In this document: positions 47,889-60,743 of the stretch, one piece after another
How positions within the stretch are numbered: position 1 is the first letter of the stretch
Layout: each line of letters begins with the position of its first letter
NCBI GenBank assembly: GCA_907164885.2
Contig: OU015500.1
Location: forward strand, 49,562,533 to 49,626,532
Length of the DNA: 64,000 nt
Source of the DNA: Dolomedes plantarius
Taxonomy: Eukaryota; Arthropoda; Arachnida; Araneae; Dolomedidae
Direction of reading: 5' to 3'
Program-made: the position numbers and the translations under genes
The notes under the pieces: model-generated
The model's input: the letters and a program-made list of their open reading frames with translations, nothing else
Told to the model about the DNA's origin: nothing
The model's database searches: none

Positions 47889-50758
47889 TTAAATAAATTT
47901 TTTAAAACAAAAATTTTTACTTTGAAATTTTTTTTAATTAAATTTATTTAAGTGCTACATTTGGGTACAGTCTTGATACAGTAATTTCATAAAACGGCAA
48001 CCATTAATTAAAAAATAAAAATAAAAATAGAAGTATATGCGTGCACCACCATTCTGTTTTTGGCAGATGTGCAGAAGACGACGTCACGTACATCTTTGCT
48101 ACAATAGAACGCAATGTTGGGCCTAGCGTTTCTTTTTATTTTATTTTCCAATCGTGCTCTGCATTCATTTGGCTTCGTGGTAACACGAGACTGCCTGTTC
48201 GCAAAAGGGAACTAATACTGTGAGTCGTTTTCTAAAAATTATGAAGGAATATATCTAACAGACAACCAGAAATCAAGCGGGATATTTTCTTTTTAAGAAC
48301 ACTTCGTGAAAAACAGAAAATAAATGGGTCAACAATGGTGAATAATATTACGGAATGGAAAAAAAAAAAACTTTAAGATACGAACAACTTCTTACTACTT
48401 CTTTTCACGACTTCTTTACTTCTCACCTAATTATGTTTCCTTACATGGTTGCATTATCTTCTCTTTCCTATTTATAATATAGAATCTACAAACTGCTCGC
48501 ACGGTTTAAATTAATGCTCTTTGAAATCTCTCAACAATTGCCTTTTTGTTCCCTTGAGGTTCTTTTTTTCTTTAAATATCCAAACTATTGGAAATTTCGG
48601 AAGGCTTTTTCTTTCTGCAGCTTTGATATTACATTGACACCAACTATGAATATATTAACTGCAAATTTTAGTCCTCACCAGGTACTTGTAGTGGACAATA
48701 ACGTAATAAAATAGAGCATATTAAAGAACTTTATTCTACTATGGGTTTTAAAATGCTATTTTTCACTGTTAGGTTTTTAATTGAATTTTTAAAATTTTGT
48801 TAAACAATTTATAGTTTTAACTGCAAAGTTTGTTTAGCTAATGAAGAAGATAGATCTATAACTGTTTTAGTTTTTCCTTCTGTTAATGTTTTAAGCCTAC
48901 GTTCGGAGTCAATTTTTAAAAAAAATAATTTTTTAATTCTTTTTTGGTCTTTTATGGTAAAATATCACTAAAAATTTTAAAAAAGGAGCAAAAACTTACC
49001 TGTAAATAGCATACTTTTTTTACAAATTGGTCAATTTGAAGTAATTTTTAATGAAATTTAGCTAAAACGCCTATCACTCTGCACAAAATCCTAATGCTAC
49101 TATTTTAATTTCCTGCACACACATGATACATATGACAGTTATCTTCAAAATGACCTACAATCTAAGAGAAATTTTAAAATTCAAAAATAATACACGTAAT
49201 TTTATGTTCTAATATGAAAATTTTCCCCGATTCGTCATTCCTTTCCTTATAAAAACAGCCCCCAAATAAAAAACTATTTATTATACACCAATTATTGTGC
49301 GTCATTTCATTAACAATAGCATTGAAAACATTTCCTGAAAATTTTTATCAAATTATATACATTATTATGTGAGATATCATGATAACCGTAGAGATTTGTG
49401 CTAAAAGACATAATTCTGAGAAAAATGCATTTAAAGTTGTTTGTCACTTAAATTTTTAAAAGAAGATTTTTTTTTAAAAATAGCTATAACTCTTCTTCTA
49501 ATTGATGTAGAATGAAAATCAAAACAGTTTTGTAAAGAGAAAAGATTGAATTACACGATTCTTGCAAAAAATTAAATTGACCAAAATAATAAAAAAGTGA
49601 CATTTTCAACGTAGGCAGTCACCTTAAATCATAAAAGTCCATCAAATGCTGAGGGTTAGCATCTTAAGATTTTTCAGATTCAATATGATCGTACCGTATA
49701 TGTATGAAATAAACATGTTGGAGAACCTGTCTTCCACTTTTCAGTGTGCAACCCAAAATAAAAATGAATGCATAAAGTGCGCTATTTATTCATCTCCCAT
49801 TAATCACGGCTGGAATCATGAATGCTAATTTGTCCTCCAGGATTCATTACCAACCAGGTAGAGGACGAAACTTTGACAAGCTTCATCAAACTCGTTCCCA
49901 ATTGCATAATTTTAACGACTGATCCCAAGATAGCATATCGGAGACGATGAGCACGTGAACACAATTGGAGAGTTTGGGTCTATAACTGGCCCTTTATTCC
50001 CGATATTGGTATGCGCTAATAACAGCGGAGGGTTCGGGAGCTATAAATGAGTTCTTTTGTCTCTGTAGAGACGAGAGTGAATCAACTCAGCTATCGCTCA
50101 ATCGTATGAAGAAATATAAAAGGGCAAAGTCAGCCTCAATGAATTATTGCCTACAGTGTTATGTTGCTATTTGCGGGGTCTCCCTTTGTTTCCTGCGTTA
50201 CATGATGTTCTCAAATTGTTTAATAATATCACAGAGCAGCTGATGAACTTCGTAACAAAAGGAATGGTGGTAAGTGACGTCAACGCGAGCAGGACTTGAT
50301 GATGGCTCGAATGGCTCCTTTTCTTGGCCTTGGTCAATAAACAGATAGATTATTCTTTGTGAACAATATTTTATAATTCTTCGTTAAGTATGATGATTAC
50401 ATTTCTCTCATTTAATATGGTATGCCTGAAAAATTCCTGCAAGTTGAAAAAGATGAGTTTTGAGTTAGATGATTAAATTGGAATCAGTGGGAAAAGTCGC
50501 TAACTGATTGTCGACTTGCTTTTAAAAGTATACTGAAACCTCGGTTTTCTGAATTACTTTATACACAGGTGGGCACGGGAGAGTGTATAACACAGGTTAT
50601 CAAAAACTGACCTTTAAAACAGAACTATAGATTTTGTATGAGCTAAAAATATTGTGATTCAACAAGGGCATTATTATAATAAATACTAAACTTACAAAAT
50701 ATTTCCTGTTTTTCATCTGGAAACGGCCTGTAATGTTCTTTAGTTTGAGATTCGTGCA
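47889..50758. other. Largely unassigned sequence
   Basis: Contains a Helitron-related fragment (48940-49105). At about 49900-50370 a CTATAAATGAG box (50040), a downstream GAGACGAGAGTG and AATAAA (about 50336) look like LTR promoter and polyadenylation signals, but I could not place the ends, so no LTR is called. Confidence 0.4.
48940..49105 (+). repeat. Helitron internal fragment
   Basis: Reverse complement of about 19140-19300 in the coding Helitron: shared blocks TTGGTCTTTTATGGTAAAAT, ACTTACCTGTAAATAGCA and GCACAAAATCCTAATGCTA. It carries no Helitron ends. Confidence 0.75.
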
Positions 50759-51350
<592 letters not shown>

Positions 51351-51479
51351 AGCGCATAACGAACAGTACTGGTGCGTTCGAGAACAGTACTGGTCACCTC
51401 TGAAGAGAAGATCCCTGAGAAACTTGTCACTCGGGGAGAGTTTTTTTTTTTGATGAGGGGTGGAACGTTAAAGCGAAGG

Positions 51480-51630
51480 TCAACGAGAGAGGAAGAGATT
51501 GTCACCAAACATCCCCCATTTTTCGCCAAATATCGGCATTTGTCCCAAGGAAGAGTCCAACAGCCGAGCACCCTCAGCACCGAAAGCCAGCGCCCTGTAC
51601 CACAAGGTCGCCACAGACCTGTGTGTAATT
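51480..51630 (-). repeat. SINE head fragment
   Basis: Minus strand CGACCTTGTGGTACAGGGCG, CTTTCGGTGCTGAGGGTGCT match the head of the SINE at 31930-32285 (CTTTCGGCGCAGAGGGTGCT). Box B is decayed. Confidence 0.65.
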
Positions 51631-51663
51631 AGATTTTGATGAAAATCTAATTACACACTGGTC
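51616..51663. repeat. 22-bp hairpin
   Basis: Arms 51616-51637 and 51642-51663 (GTGTGTAATTAGATTTT and complement) pair with one mismatch around GATG. It lies at the edge of the SINE head. Confidence 0.85.
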
Positions 51664-53261
51664 TAAAATAATAGAAAAAATGTATGTCTATAGAGAAAAA
51701 AATAAACTAAAATAAAATATTGCGGAAATAGGAAACAACAGAATGGGAATAAAGGGGGGGGGGATTATATTTGTTGAAATGAGAGGTACAGGAATCGCTA
51801 AATTTCAAGCAGTATATATTAAGGAACAAAATCTATGCTAGAAGTTTTTCTGTTTCTGTATGGAAAAAAAATACTGTAACTCGGGATATAAGGGTATAAT
51901 CCCTTTTCCATCCCAAATTTTCAAATAAATGTGACCTTAAAAATGTGCTTTTAGACTCCAATAAAGAAATTAATTTCTTTTAAAAAATAATGAGTTCAAT
52001 AGATTTAACTACTCTTTTTACATTAAGGATTCATTAGCGATAACGTCATAATAATTTTTAAATGTATTAGTACGAATGCCAAACTGTTTATTTTCTTTCC
52101 CGGTGTTATATTACTTTGTGCATTGAAATAAAAGACATGCCATTCAAAGCATAGATGATACGGTTAAAATCGTGTGAGCCACATCTTATTCACAGTAATA
52201 CATCTTTCATTCATATTAATACATATAAACGAAAACATTTTCCCTTTTAAAATTAATTAAACTGCACCGAAGTTAAGGAACAGAGTAACGAAGTTAAGGA
52301 AAGGGTGGTATCTCAATCAAGTTGTATTTTTAAGAAGATAAACAAATCTTCACAATTGTTCCTTGGTCATTCCACAAAGAATGATTTATTTTCTAGGTAA
52401 TTTTATTCAACAAATTAGAAACCACTCAACTCAAAAGTGATTTGTATTAAAGGCAAAAATTATGACTTTCAAACGAAAAAAATTTTTTTCGAGAAGGAAA
52501 TGACTCTGATTTATTATATTTTCTTCGCCTTTTTTTCTCTTCAATTTCTGTTCCATTTAAAAGGAAATGTGGAAGAGGAAAATCTTGAACAATTCCTTCT
52601 CCTACTATAAACGAGATTCAAACGTGATTACACTTCTAAATATAATATGAAGAAATTATTTTAAAATTATCCTTCTATATCGTCAAAGTTGTAGTTAACA
52701 CTAAACGAGAAAAAGAAATAAGAAAATCCTATTTACTCCTGCAAAGAGCTTCCCTGTCTTCATAACAACAACGCTCTTTGGAAAATTTTATTTGAAATGA
52801 CTTTTTTTTTTTCATTTATATAAAAAGAAAAATCTTCTTTCCGAATATATATTGGGAAATTACATTGAGAGGGGGAAAAACTTTAGCACGAATTTCTCGG
52901 AGATTCGCAACTAGATTATAGGCCAGTGAAAAGATTTCTGCATGATACTAAGTAAAAGTTCGATGCATTATATATCTCATGCAAAACGATGCATTGTATC
53001 TCCTGGAACATCAAAAACGATTGGCCTATATTAAAGCTAAGGAAATCTGCCGGGATTATAAAACTAATGGCATACTATTTAAAACTTAATTTTCTTTTTT
53101 TTTCTGACTAGCACTTGTAAGTAAGGAAATAACATAATTACAATTTTAAAAAAAATAAGATCTTGCGTGAGTAAAGATAGTATTGTAATAAATGCATGTA
53201 TTTTATACACAATTTTTTAGGAGTGATGGCAACGTGGACTATCCTTTTTAACCGAGCCAGT
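51664..53261. other. Unassigned AT-rich sequence
   Basis: No element or gene recognised. Confidence 0.5.
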
Positions 53262-53420
53262 TGATGGTCGAATGGCTAGGGCGCTGGCACTCGGTTCAGA
53301 TCGCATGGATGTTTGTAGCCGTTCGGAATCGGCTATAAACTGTAGGTCCCGGTCAAATTAGCCCTCGTGTAGCAAAAAGTGACCGTAGCACTCCAAACCA
53401 AACCAACCTTTTTAAACGAA
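53262..53420 (+). repeat. tRNA-derived SINE head and short body
   Basis: Plus strand: box A TGGTCGAATGGCTAGGGCGC and box B CTCGGTTCAGATCGC at tRNA spacing, then GGTCCCGGTCAAATTAGCCC and a CAAACCAAACCAACC tail. Confidence 0.75.
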
Positions 53421-53421
53421 A

Positions 53422-53508
53422 TTAACCCTTAGCTTACGGGGCCCATTTTTTCGATTCCCCCTTTAGAACGGGAAATTCCATACCCTCTTTGTAAGAACGA
53501 CCATTAAG

Positions 53509-53510
<2 letters not shown>
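53422..53510. repeat. Dispersed repeat next to a TA array, copy 2
   Basis: Reverse-orientation copy of 289-390, ending CGACCATTAAGGG immediately before a TA tract. Confidence 0.75.

Positions 53511-53570
<60 letters not shown>
53511..53570. repeat. (TA)n microsatellite
   Basis: 60 bp of pure TA, the insertion site of the next Tigger. Confidence 0.97.
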
Positions 53571-53573
<3 letters not shown>

Positions 53574-53844
53574 TGGACGCTCGTTAATTCGAACTCGAAA
53601 GTTCTCAGAAAAATGTTTGAATTATCCGAAGTTCGAATTATCCGATGTTAAGAGAAAATATATAACTTTAAATGTGTATCACTGAAGAAGAAACTCTCCT
53701 AGTATGTATAACCTCAGAAAATATATTATACTATGTTATCTAAAGTTAAACATATTAAAAAGCAATACAGACTTACCTTAATCATAAAATGAAGCAGATG
53801 ATAAGTAAACTTTTATTAAAAATAAGAATTACACTTTAGGGATA

Positions 53845-54060
53845 AACTGTAAAATGGATGTTTGGTTCTGTTTATGATGCCTACATTGTTCAGCCAGCTT
53901 CTCGATTTGAAGTAAACATTTCAATTCATTTTCAGAGGAAGGTTCCATCTAAATAAATGCTTTCAGAGTTTTAATAGATTCCATTATGGCTTTGACCATT
54001 ATGGCCGCATTAGAAATATCTTTCGGCAGGTAAGTAGAGAAAAGCCCTGGCAGTTTCCTA
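53845..54060 (-). pseudogene. Tigger transposase C-terminal piece
   Basis: Reads AAIMVKAIMESIKTLKAFI, an in-frame stop, then MEPSSENELKCLLQIEKLAE and HHKQNQTSILQF, the characteristic Tigger C-terminus. The upstream frame to 54203 is open but unrecognised. Confidence 0.72.
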
Positions 54061-54195
54061 CCGAAATTAGTGCATACGTCTTCGATTACATCAGAGTTTT
54101 GGCCACATACAGAGATGAGAAATATTGTGCCTTGACTTAAATCGAGAAAACCATCCATCACTGCATTTAAAATCTTCAATACCCATTCGAATTGC

Positions 54196-54513
54196 CTATT
54201 CATCAGCCTTCGTCAGCACTAGGGGTCCATTTGTCGGAAAATTTCGAGATCTAACATCCTGGAACCATAGCAGTAGAGCTTTTTCTAGAACTTCTTGGGA
54301 CGCATTTCCTATGCGTTTCCTTCCTCTACCAAATTTTTGTTTTTCCCATGAATCTAAAATTGACTCCTTGTTTTTCAAATTAGTTGACAAGACATTTTTT
54401 AAAATTCTATAGTCAGCTATTAATTTTGATTTACATTAGCCATTCTCTAGTTTCTTTAAAATTTCTACCTTTGTCTTCAAAGTTAGGGTTTTGTACTTTC
54501 CACGTGTAGACAT
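54196..54513 (-). pseudogene. Tigger transposase N-terminal (CENP-B-like) piece
   Basis: From ATG at 54513: MSTRGKYKTLTLKTKVEILK-KLENG, a TAA at 54436-54438, then in the same frame KSKLIADYRILKNVL, ESILDSWEKQKFGRGRKRIG and LEKALLLWFQDVRSRNFPTN-GP. This is the psq-type HTH plus CENP-B HTH that binds element ends. The DDD integrase core that should follow is deleted. Confidence 0.85.
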
Positions 54514-55013
54514 CCTGAATTTTTACACGTTCACACCACACAATGAGGAAGAAAAACTAGACCCCATTAACTTGTCTGCACTGCAGTTATAACTGACGCA
54601 GCTCCCTAGAATCTATGGTAAAGACTAGTTTTTCTGAAATTCTAAGAAAATCGATCCAAATAAAGGAAAATTGCTTTTTTCCGTTTAGCACTAATAAGAA
54701 GGACAATAGCTACTAACGTTTAGCGGACATGCAATAGTCTAGGAATGCAGGCATGGGCATCTTTCCACAGAAAATAAATTTTGACACACAAAATAATAAA
54801 TACAGTGTGTATTTTCTCTATTAAACGAGGAAAAAGAATTTTTTTTGTCAAATTTTTAGTTCGAATTAACCGAAGTGATAGCAATTTAGTTCGAATTAAT
54901 GAGATATTTTTAACATTAACTCCAATACAAGTTTTTTGGGGCTTTTGGATTAGTTCGAATTAACCGAAAGTTCGAATTAACCGAGTTCGAATTAACGAGC
55001 GTCCACTGTATAT

Positions 55014-55086
55014 ATGTGTGTGTGTGTGTGTAGATGTATATGTATATATGTCACTGTCCCTCTCTCTCTCTCTCTCTATCTATCTA

Positions 55087-55116
<30 letters not shown>
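55014..55116. repeat. Compound microsatellite (GT)-(TC)-(TCTA)-(TA), copy 1
   Basis: TGTATATGTATATATGTCAC, TGTCCCTCTCTCTC, TCTA and TA units in the same order and with the same leading sequence as 58884-58990. Confidence 0.92.
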
Positions 55117-55119
<3 letters not shown>

Positions 55120-55704
55120 CGAGCCTGACTAAATGCCGGCTCGAAGAGTGCTCTTTATATCGTAAATCTCTCTTAAACTCCCTAATACTTATTAATAATA
55201 TTGCAGTCAGTAAACGTAGGCCGTGGTAAATGATTACAAATTAATTACATCCAACAAATTTATTCCAACAATTAATTTAAATACCCTCGAATTCAATCCG
55301 CACATAATTTAGTCTTCCAAGTAATCATCTCACCCTCGCGACGCGTGACCGTTCAATCCAAATGTTAATCCCGCTCTCTGCTAAACCCTTTGTTAAAACT
55401 TAGGCGCAAAACTTTCGCGCATGCCCTGTGATGTCTATGACATGTTCCAGAATCCTCCCCAATCCTGAAATTACGTAACAGCTTCACTCCTCGCAAGCTC
55501 GTGCTTGTTCTAAAAATAGATAGCTCGCCCAACCACAGACGCGAATCAAGGTTATCTAATGAAACGGGGAAATTCCCTCCTATTTCACACGAAGCGCGTG
55601 CTGAAATCTGAAAGCAGTGACGTTTAATGCCACGAAATAAATTATCCCGAAGCCCCCCTTTAAATTTTAACTTAATTATTCCTTTTCCAACTAATTTCTT
55701 GGCA
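55117..55704 (-). repeat. Candidate solo LTR in a TA array
   Basis: Minus-strand ends TGCCAAGAAATTAGTTGG and GTCAGGCTCGTCA (TG...CA), flanked by TATA on both sides. AATAAA lies in the 3' half (minus strand, about 55262). No primer-binding site adjoins. 588 bp. Confidence 0.6.
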
Positions 55705-55729
55705 TATATATATATATATATATATTGAT

Positions 55730-56291
55730 TGTAGCGTATTGGAAGTATGGGTTTTTTTTTCCAGGATCCCACAGAGTGCACGACACACAGCTGTGTGTTT
55801 ATCGGGGTAGCATTTTTTCAGTTCCCGCCGTTTTTAAACACGTGCAAGAATTTGTGGCCTAAAAGCTAATCCCGGGCATAGCGGTTTCTCATTACCGATA
55901 ATCTGCCGGCCCTCCCGGTTTTGGTGAGAAAGCGAATTCTAAGAAAACGGACCCCGATTTTTCCAGCCGAGAGGAGAGGCTTGGTGTTGTTTTTCGAGAG
56001 ACGCTGCTTAGAATGCGCCCTGAGTGGACGTGGTTTTTTTAGGCTCCTGTGTTTTTGGGCCGGAATGAATCCTGGAGCGCACATTGTGAATCTGCACGTA
56101 AATTAAGTAATGTCGAAAGTGTCTAATGTTTAATTTTTTTTGTAAATAAATTTACTTGTTAAGTTTCTGTTTTAAAAATTGGCTCCGCATTTTATTTAGG
56201 ACTCTGCCCTTTTTTAGCATGGATCCACTAGTTGAGTATTTTTTTAAGAAAGCCTCAGAGACTAGCCTTAAACTTTTACCGTGACGCCACA
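55730..56291 (+). repeat. Candidate solo LTR, family A copy 2
   Basis: TGTAGCGTATTGGAAGTATG ... CCGTGACGCCACA. Aligns to 3783-4493 over most of its length with indels; it is about 150 bp shorter. Shared blocks: CAGCTGTGTGTTTATCGGGG, GGCTCCTG, TTTTGGGCCG, GTAAATAAATTTACTTGTTA, ATGGATCCACTAGTTG. A Helitron begins 3 bp after it. Confidence 0.68.
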
Positions 56292-56294
56292 ATA

Positions 56295-58883
56295 TCTATA
56301 TATATAAAGGAAGAAGTCCTGACTTATTCACGTATCAACGCCGAGCAAAAACTATTGGAGATACAGATATCAAATTTTAGGAGCTTATTACTTTTGTGCT
56401 GAAGGCGTCATTTCAGAAGCGATTTTTCAAAATTCGCCCTCCAAGAGGGGGAGGGAGGCAAAACGTGTTTTTTACATATTCCTTCATATCTCAAAGAATA
56501 AAATTGATATCCATAAGATTCTTGCTTTCAAATGTAAGAAACATGAATACCTAAAAACCAGTTTCAGGATTTTTCAAAATTCGGCCCCCAAAGGGGGGGG
56601 GAGGGGGCAAAACGTGTTTTTTACACATTCTTTCATATCTCAATGAAGAAAATTGATATCCATAAGATTCTTGCTTTAAAATGTAATACCTAAAAACAGA
56701 TTTAAGTATTTTTTAAAATTCTGCCCCCAAGGGGAGGAGGGGGGCTAAACGTGTTTTTACGTGTTTTATCTATATATATAAAGGAATCAACGCCCGGCAA
56801 AAACTATTGGAGATACAGATATCAAATTTTAGGAGCTTATTATTTTTGTGCTGAAGGCGTCATTTAAGAAGCGATTTTTCAAAATTCGCCCCCCAAGGGG
56901 GGTAGGGGGTCAAAACATGTTTTTTACATATTCCTTCATATCTCAAAGAAGAAAATTGATATCCATAAGATTCTTGCTTTAAAATGTAGAGAACATGAAT
57001 ACCTAAAAACATATTTCAGGATTTTTCAAAATTCGTCCCCCAAGGGGGGGAGGGGGCTAAACGTGTTTTTACGTATTTCATCACATATTCCTTCATATCT
57101 CGAAGTAGAAAACAGATATCCATAAGATTCTTGCTTTAAAATGAAAGGAACAGGAATGCCTGAAAATAAATTTCAGGATTTTTCAAAATTCGACCCCCAT
57201 GGGGGGAGGGGTTAAAACGTGTTTTTCCCATATTCCCTCATATCTCAAAGAAATAAAACAGATGTCCATAAGATTCTTGCTTTAAAATGTAAGGAACTTG
57301 ATTATCTAAAATCGATTTCAGGATTTTTCAAAATTCGTCCCCAAGGAGGGGGAAGGGGAGGGGCTAAACGTGTTTTTCGCATATACCTTCATATCTGAAA
57401 GTAGGAAACGGATATCCATAAGATTCTTGCTTTAAAATGAAAGGAAGACGAATACCTAAAAATCAGTTTCAGAATTTTTCAAAATTCGCCCCCCAAGGAG
57501 GGGAGGGGGAGCAAAACGTGTTTTTACATATTCCTTTATATCTCAAAGAAGAAAATTGATATCCATAAGATTCTTGCTTTAAAATGTAGAGAACATGAAT
57601 ACCTAAAAACATATTTCAGGATTTTTCAAAATTCGCTAAACGTGTTTTTACGTGTTTCATCACATATTCCTTTATATCTCAAAGAGGGAAATTGATATCC
57701 ATAAGTTTCTTGATTTAAAATGAAAGGAAAACGAAAACCTAAAAATCAATTTCAGGATTTTACAAAATTCGGCCCCCATGGGGGGGGGCAAAACGTGTTT
57801 TTCCCATATTCTCTCATATCTCAGAGAAAAAAAACAGATATCCATAAGATTCTTGCTTTAAAATGTAAGGAACATGAATACCTAAAAACCAATTCAGGAT
57901 TTTTCAAAATTCGGCCCCATGGGGGGGAGGGGGCAAAACGTATTTTTCACATATTCCCTCATATCTCAAAGAAAGAAACAGATATCCATAAGATTCTTGC
58001 TTTAAAATGTAAGGAACATGAATACCTAAAAACCAATTCAGGATTTTTCAAAATTCGGCCCCATGGGGGGGAGGGGGCAAAACGTATTTTTCACATATTC
58101 CCTCATATCTCAAAGAAAGAAACAGATATCCATAAGATTCTTGCTTTAAAATGTAAGGAACCTAAAAACCAATACCTAAAAACCAATTCAGGATTTTTCA
58201 AAATTCGGCCCCCAAGGGGGTTAGGGGAGCTAAACGTGTTTTTACGTGTTTTTTACATATTCCATCATATCTCAAAGAAGGAAACAGATATCCATAAGAT
58301 TCTTGATATAAAATGTAAGAAACACGATTAAATGTAACAAACACGATCAATGTCACGATTTTTCGACATTCGCTTTAGATTTTGTAAAAATTGCTAGAAA
58401 CAATCCAATAATTTATACTTCCTATATATCACTATTTTGAACACGAAATTGGTAGTAGGGGAAAAGAGAGAGATCAACCTTAATTAAATGAAGTGTGGAA
58501 GGGTGTGTGTGTGTGTGTGTGTGTGTGAATTCTATATATTTCAGTTGTTAGTACGTATACCTCTAGAGCTCAGGTTAACTCCCTTCATTTCTATTATCCT
58601 GGGCAACGCCAGGTAATTCTTTGTTTATGAAACCGGCAATTTTCAGAAGGGTTTACGGAAAAGCCCTCAAACTCCTCGAAGGGCCGGGATCCAGTGGGAT
58701 ATCAAAATTGAAAGAAACATTTTAATGTTGACATCGGCATGGGGGGGGGGGGGTATTATAATATGCTGATGGGATGCTGACCAGTGGAGAGGGGTATCGA
58801 TTGGCATAAAATACAAATATATATATCATACATGTAAGCTTTTTTAAGGGTACACCCGTGCAACGCCGGGTATATAAAGCTAG
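56295..58883 (+). mobile_element. Helitron type 2 (two 5' ends, one 3' end) with internal tandem array
   Basis: 5' ends TCTATATATATAAAGGAAG at 56295 and TCTATATATATAAAGGAATC at 56769, both after host A; 3' end hairpin ACCCGTGCAACGCCGGGT then ATATAAAG and CTAG (58880-58883) before host T. The first copy contributes only 474 bp, so a truncated copy precedes a complete one. No Rep or helicase coding is present; the body is almost entirely a tandem repeat. Confidence 0.85.
56400..58340 (+). repeat. Tandem array, ~145-bp unit, about 12 copies
   Basis: CCATAAGATTCTTGCTTTAA recurs at about 56514, 56658, 56963, 57118, 57267, 57416, 57564, 57699, 57844, 57984, 58126 and 58289. Each unit also has TTTTTCAAAATTCG, a C-run/G-run block such as GCCCCCAAGGGGGGG, and AAACGTGTTTTT. 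Adjacent units at 57900-58130 are almost identical, pointing to recent amplification. A 203-codon open frame at 57720-58331 simply follows these homogeneous units. Confidence 0.93.
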
Positions 58884-58920
58884 TATATGTATATATGTAT
58901 ATGTATATATGTCACTGTCC

Positions 58921-58952
<32 letters not shown>

Positions 58953-58955
58953 CTA

Positions 58956-58990
<35 letters not shown>
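58884..58990. repeat. Compound microsatellite, copy 2
   Basis: Same order and leading sequence as 55014-55116. It is followed at 58991 by ACCCCGTAAGGAAAAGGTTAA, the reverse of a stretch at about 100-119. Confidence 0.92.
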
Positions 58991-58992
<2 letters not shown>

Positions 58993-59013
58993 CCCCGTAA
59001 GGAAAAGGTTAAG

Positions 59014-59667
59014 ATACCAATTTCCATTTACTCTCCAGTAAAATGGTGCATAGTAAGCCACTTTTGCTTCTAGAGTAATAGTTCTAAGACATATGTTCTA
59101 GGACCCTGGGGACTCAATCAAGAAATTATTTCGGTTTCGTCAACGATGAGGCCCTTCTCAAACTGTGTCGCTATTTTAGAAACTGGATTATAGATTCATT
59201 TAGTTAAAAGTTTTTTTAAAAAATGATGAGGTAAAAAATGTAATATTTTTTGAGCATGATGAAATTTACAGTTATTCTGCATGACGGATATTAAAGAATT
59301 GTTTTGGAAACAGAACTGTCTTTCATTTCCCTATTTTTATTAACGAGGAATAAAATTTCATTGTTATTAGAAAAACTCCTGCATTATTTACACCACTCTT
59401 GAACTATCTCTTTTATGAGAGAGGAAATATTAACTGTAAACTTATCCTAAATGAAACGTGGACCGTATGAGGAGAATATAGCAAAGAAACAATATCACCC
59501 ACAGCACAATTTTTCGAGATGAAAATTGCTATTTTTATCAATGTTTTTGTTGGATAATATGTATCAAAATTCTATCATAATTATTTATTGAATCGAAGAC
59601 TTTACTCTGGATAAATTGCTGTGTTTCTAGATTATAAACAAATACTATAACAACTTTATGAAAAAAG
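59014..59667. other. Unassigned AT-rich sequence
   Basis: No element or gene recognised. Confidence 0.5.
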
Positions 59668-59777
59668 CTAGCTGAAAACCCGCACTTCGCTACGGAGTAC
59701 ATTCAAATTAAATACAATGGTCAATGTATGCAATTAATACCAATATATATATATATATGTGCGTGTGTGTGTGTGTG

Positions 59778-59862
<85 letters not shown>

Positions 59863-59893
59863 AATAAATACGACGATCAATGTATACAATTGA

Positions 59894-59963
<70 letters not shown>

Positions 59964-60476
59964 AAAAAATCGTGAGGGATATTTTTATAGACAAAATCGT
60001 CAAAATAGTCCAATCGTCTGCCGCATTAGCAAGAAAAAAAAATTTTTTTTGTCTATTTAGATGTTATGCACGTGACGATAAATTTATTTAAAGTACTAGA
60101 AAAAGAAATCACGTGATCAGCATTTAATAAATTAAATTCTAAAAATTAATCTTCAAAAATTCACCAAAAATCAGAAAATGTTGGTAAATATTCGAAAAAG
60201 ATGTCATTTTAAAGGAATTTATATGATCTTTCTCGTGATATAAATTTTATAACCCTCAAATTATTATTTTAAATGCAAACTTTAAAGAATGTTACAAAAA
60301 CAGCTTAAAAATTTAATTTAAAATAATCTAAGAAGAATTTTTCAAAAATCTTTCTTAGTGCACCCCTACACTATAAGAAGAATCGCCATGCAAAATTTCA
60401 GCCCTTTAGGTCCAGCAGTTTGGTCTGTGCCTTGTATGTCAGTGAGTCAGTCACGGAACTGTTTTATATATGTAGA
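59668..60476 (-). mobile_element. Non-autonomous Helitron with two TA arrays
   Basis: Minus strand: starts TCTACATATATAAAACAGTT at 60476 after host A; ends in a CCGTAGCGAAGTGCGGGT hairpin and CTAG at 59668-59671 before host T. TA arrays at about 59743-59858 and 59897-59957 lie around GATCAATGTATACAATTGATG. Other family blocks are present. Confidence 0.9.
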
Positions 60477-60743
60477 TAAGTGTTATTTTTTCAAAATAAA
60501 ACACTATTACTAACTTCTTTTACGGTTTATTTAAGAGTATGCTGTAAGAGATTTAGTAGATTTTTGAAGTCTTTAGTAAACTAGACTATTTTACAAACTA
60601 GATCCATTTATTTAAGATAAGTACTCCGAAAATTGAACATGAGAAATTTTTACAGCACTTTTGCGAATGTCCTTAATCTATTTATTTTCTTTATTACTAG
60701 AAGTTTGTCCTTTAGAATTGTCCTATTTTTGGTTATAAAACTA

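Larger units (their letters stand above)
53571..55008 (-). mobile_element. Tigger element, internally deleted
   Basis: Ends CAGTGGACGCTCGTTAATTC and, reversed, CAGTGGACGCTCGTTAATTC are identical for 20 bp, flanked by TA. Subterminal TTCGAATTA motifs repeat. 1438 bp; coding scraps lie on the minus strand. Confidence 0.93.

Noticed and set aside
49900..50370. Fifth LTR with TATA and AATAAA
   Set aside because: No termini or duplicate copy could be located, so left only as a note.
57720..58331. 203-codon repetitive open frame
   Set aside because: It follows four homogeneous ~145-bp units whose length happens to keep frame; older units of the same array are not open.
56400..58340. Possible CRISPR-like array
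   Set aside because: Units are ~145 bp, spacers are part of the repeat, and the sequence is eukaryotic.
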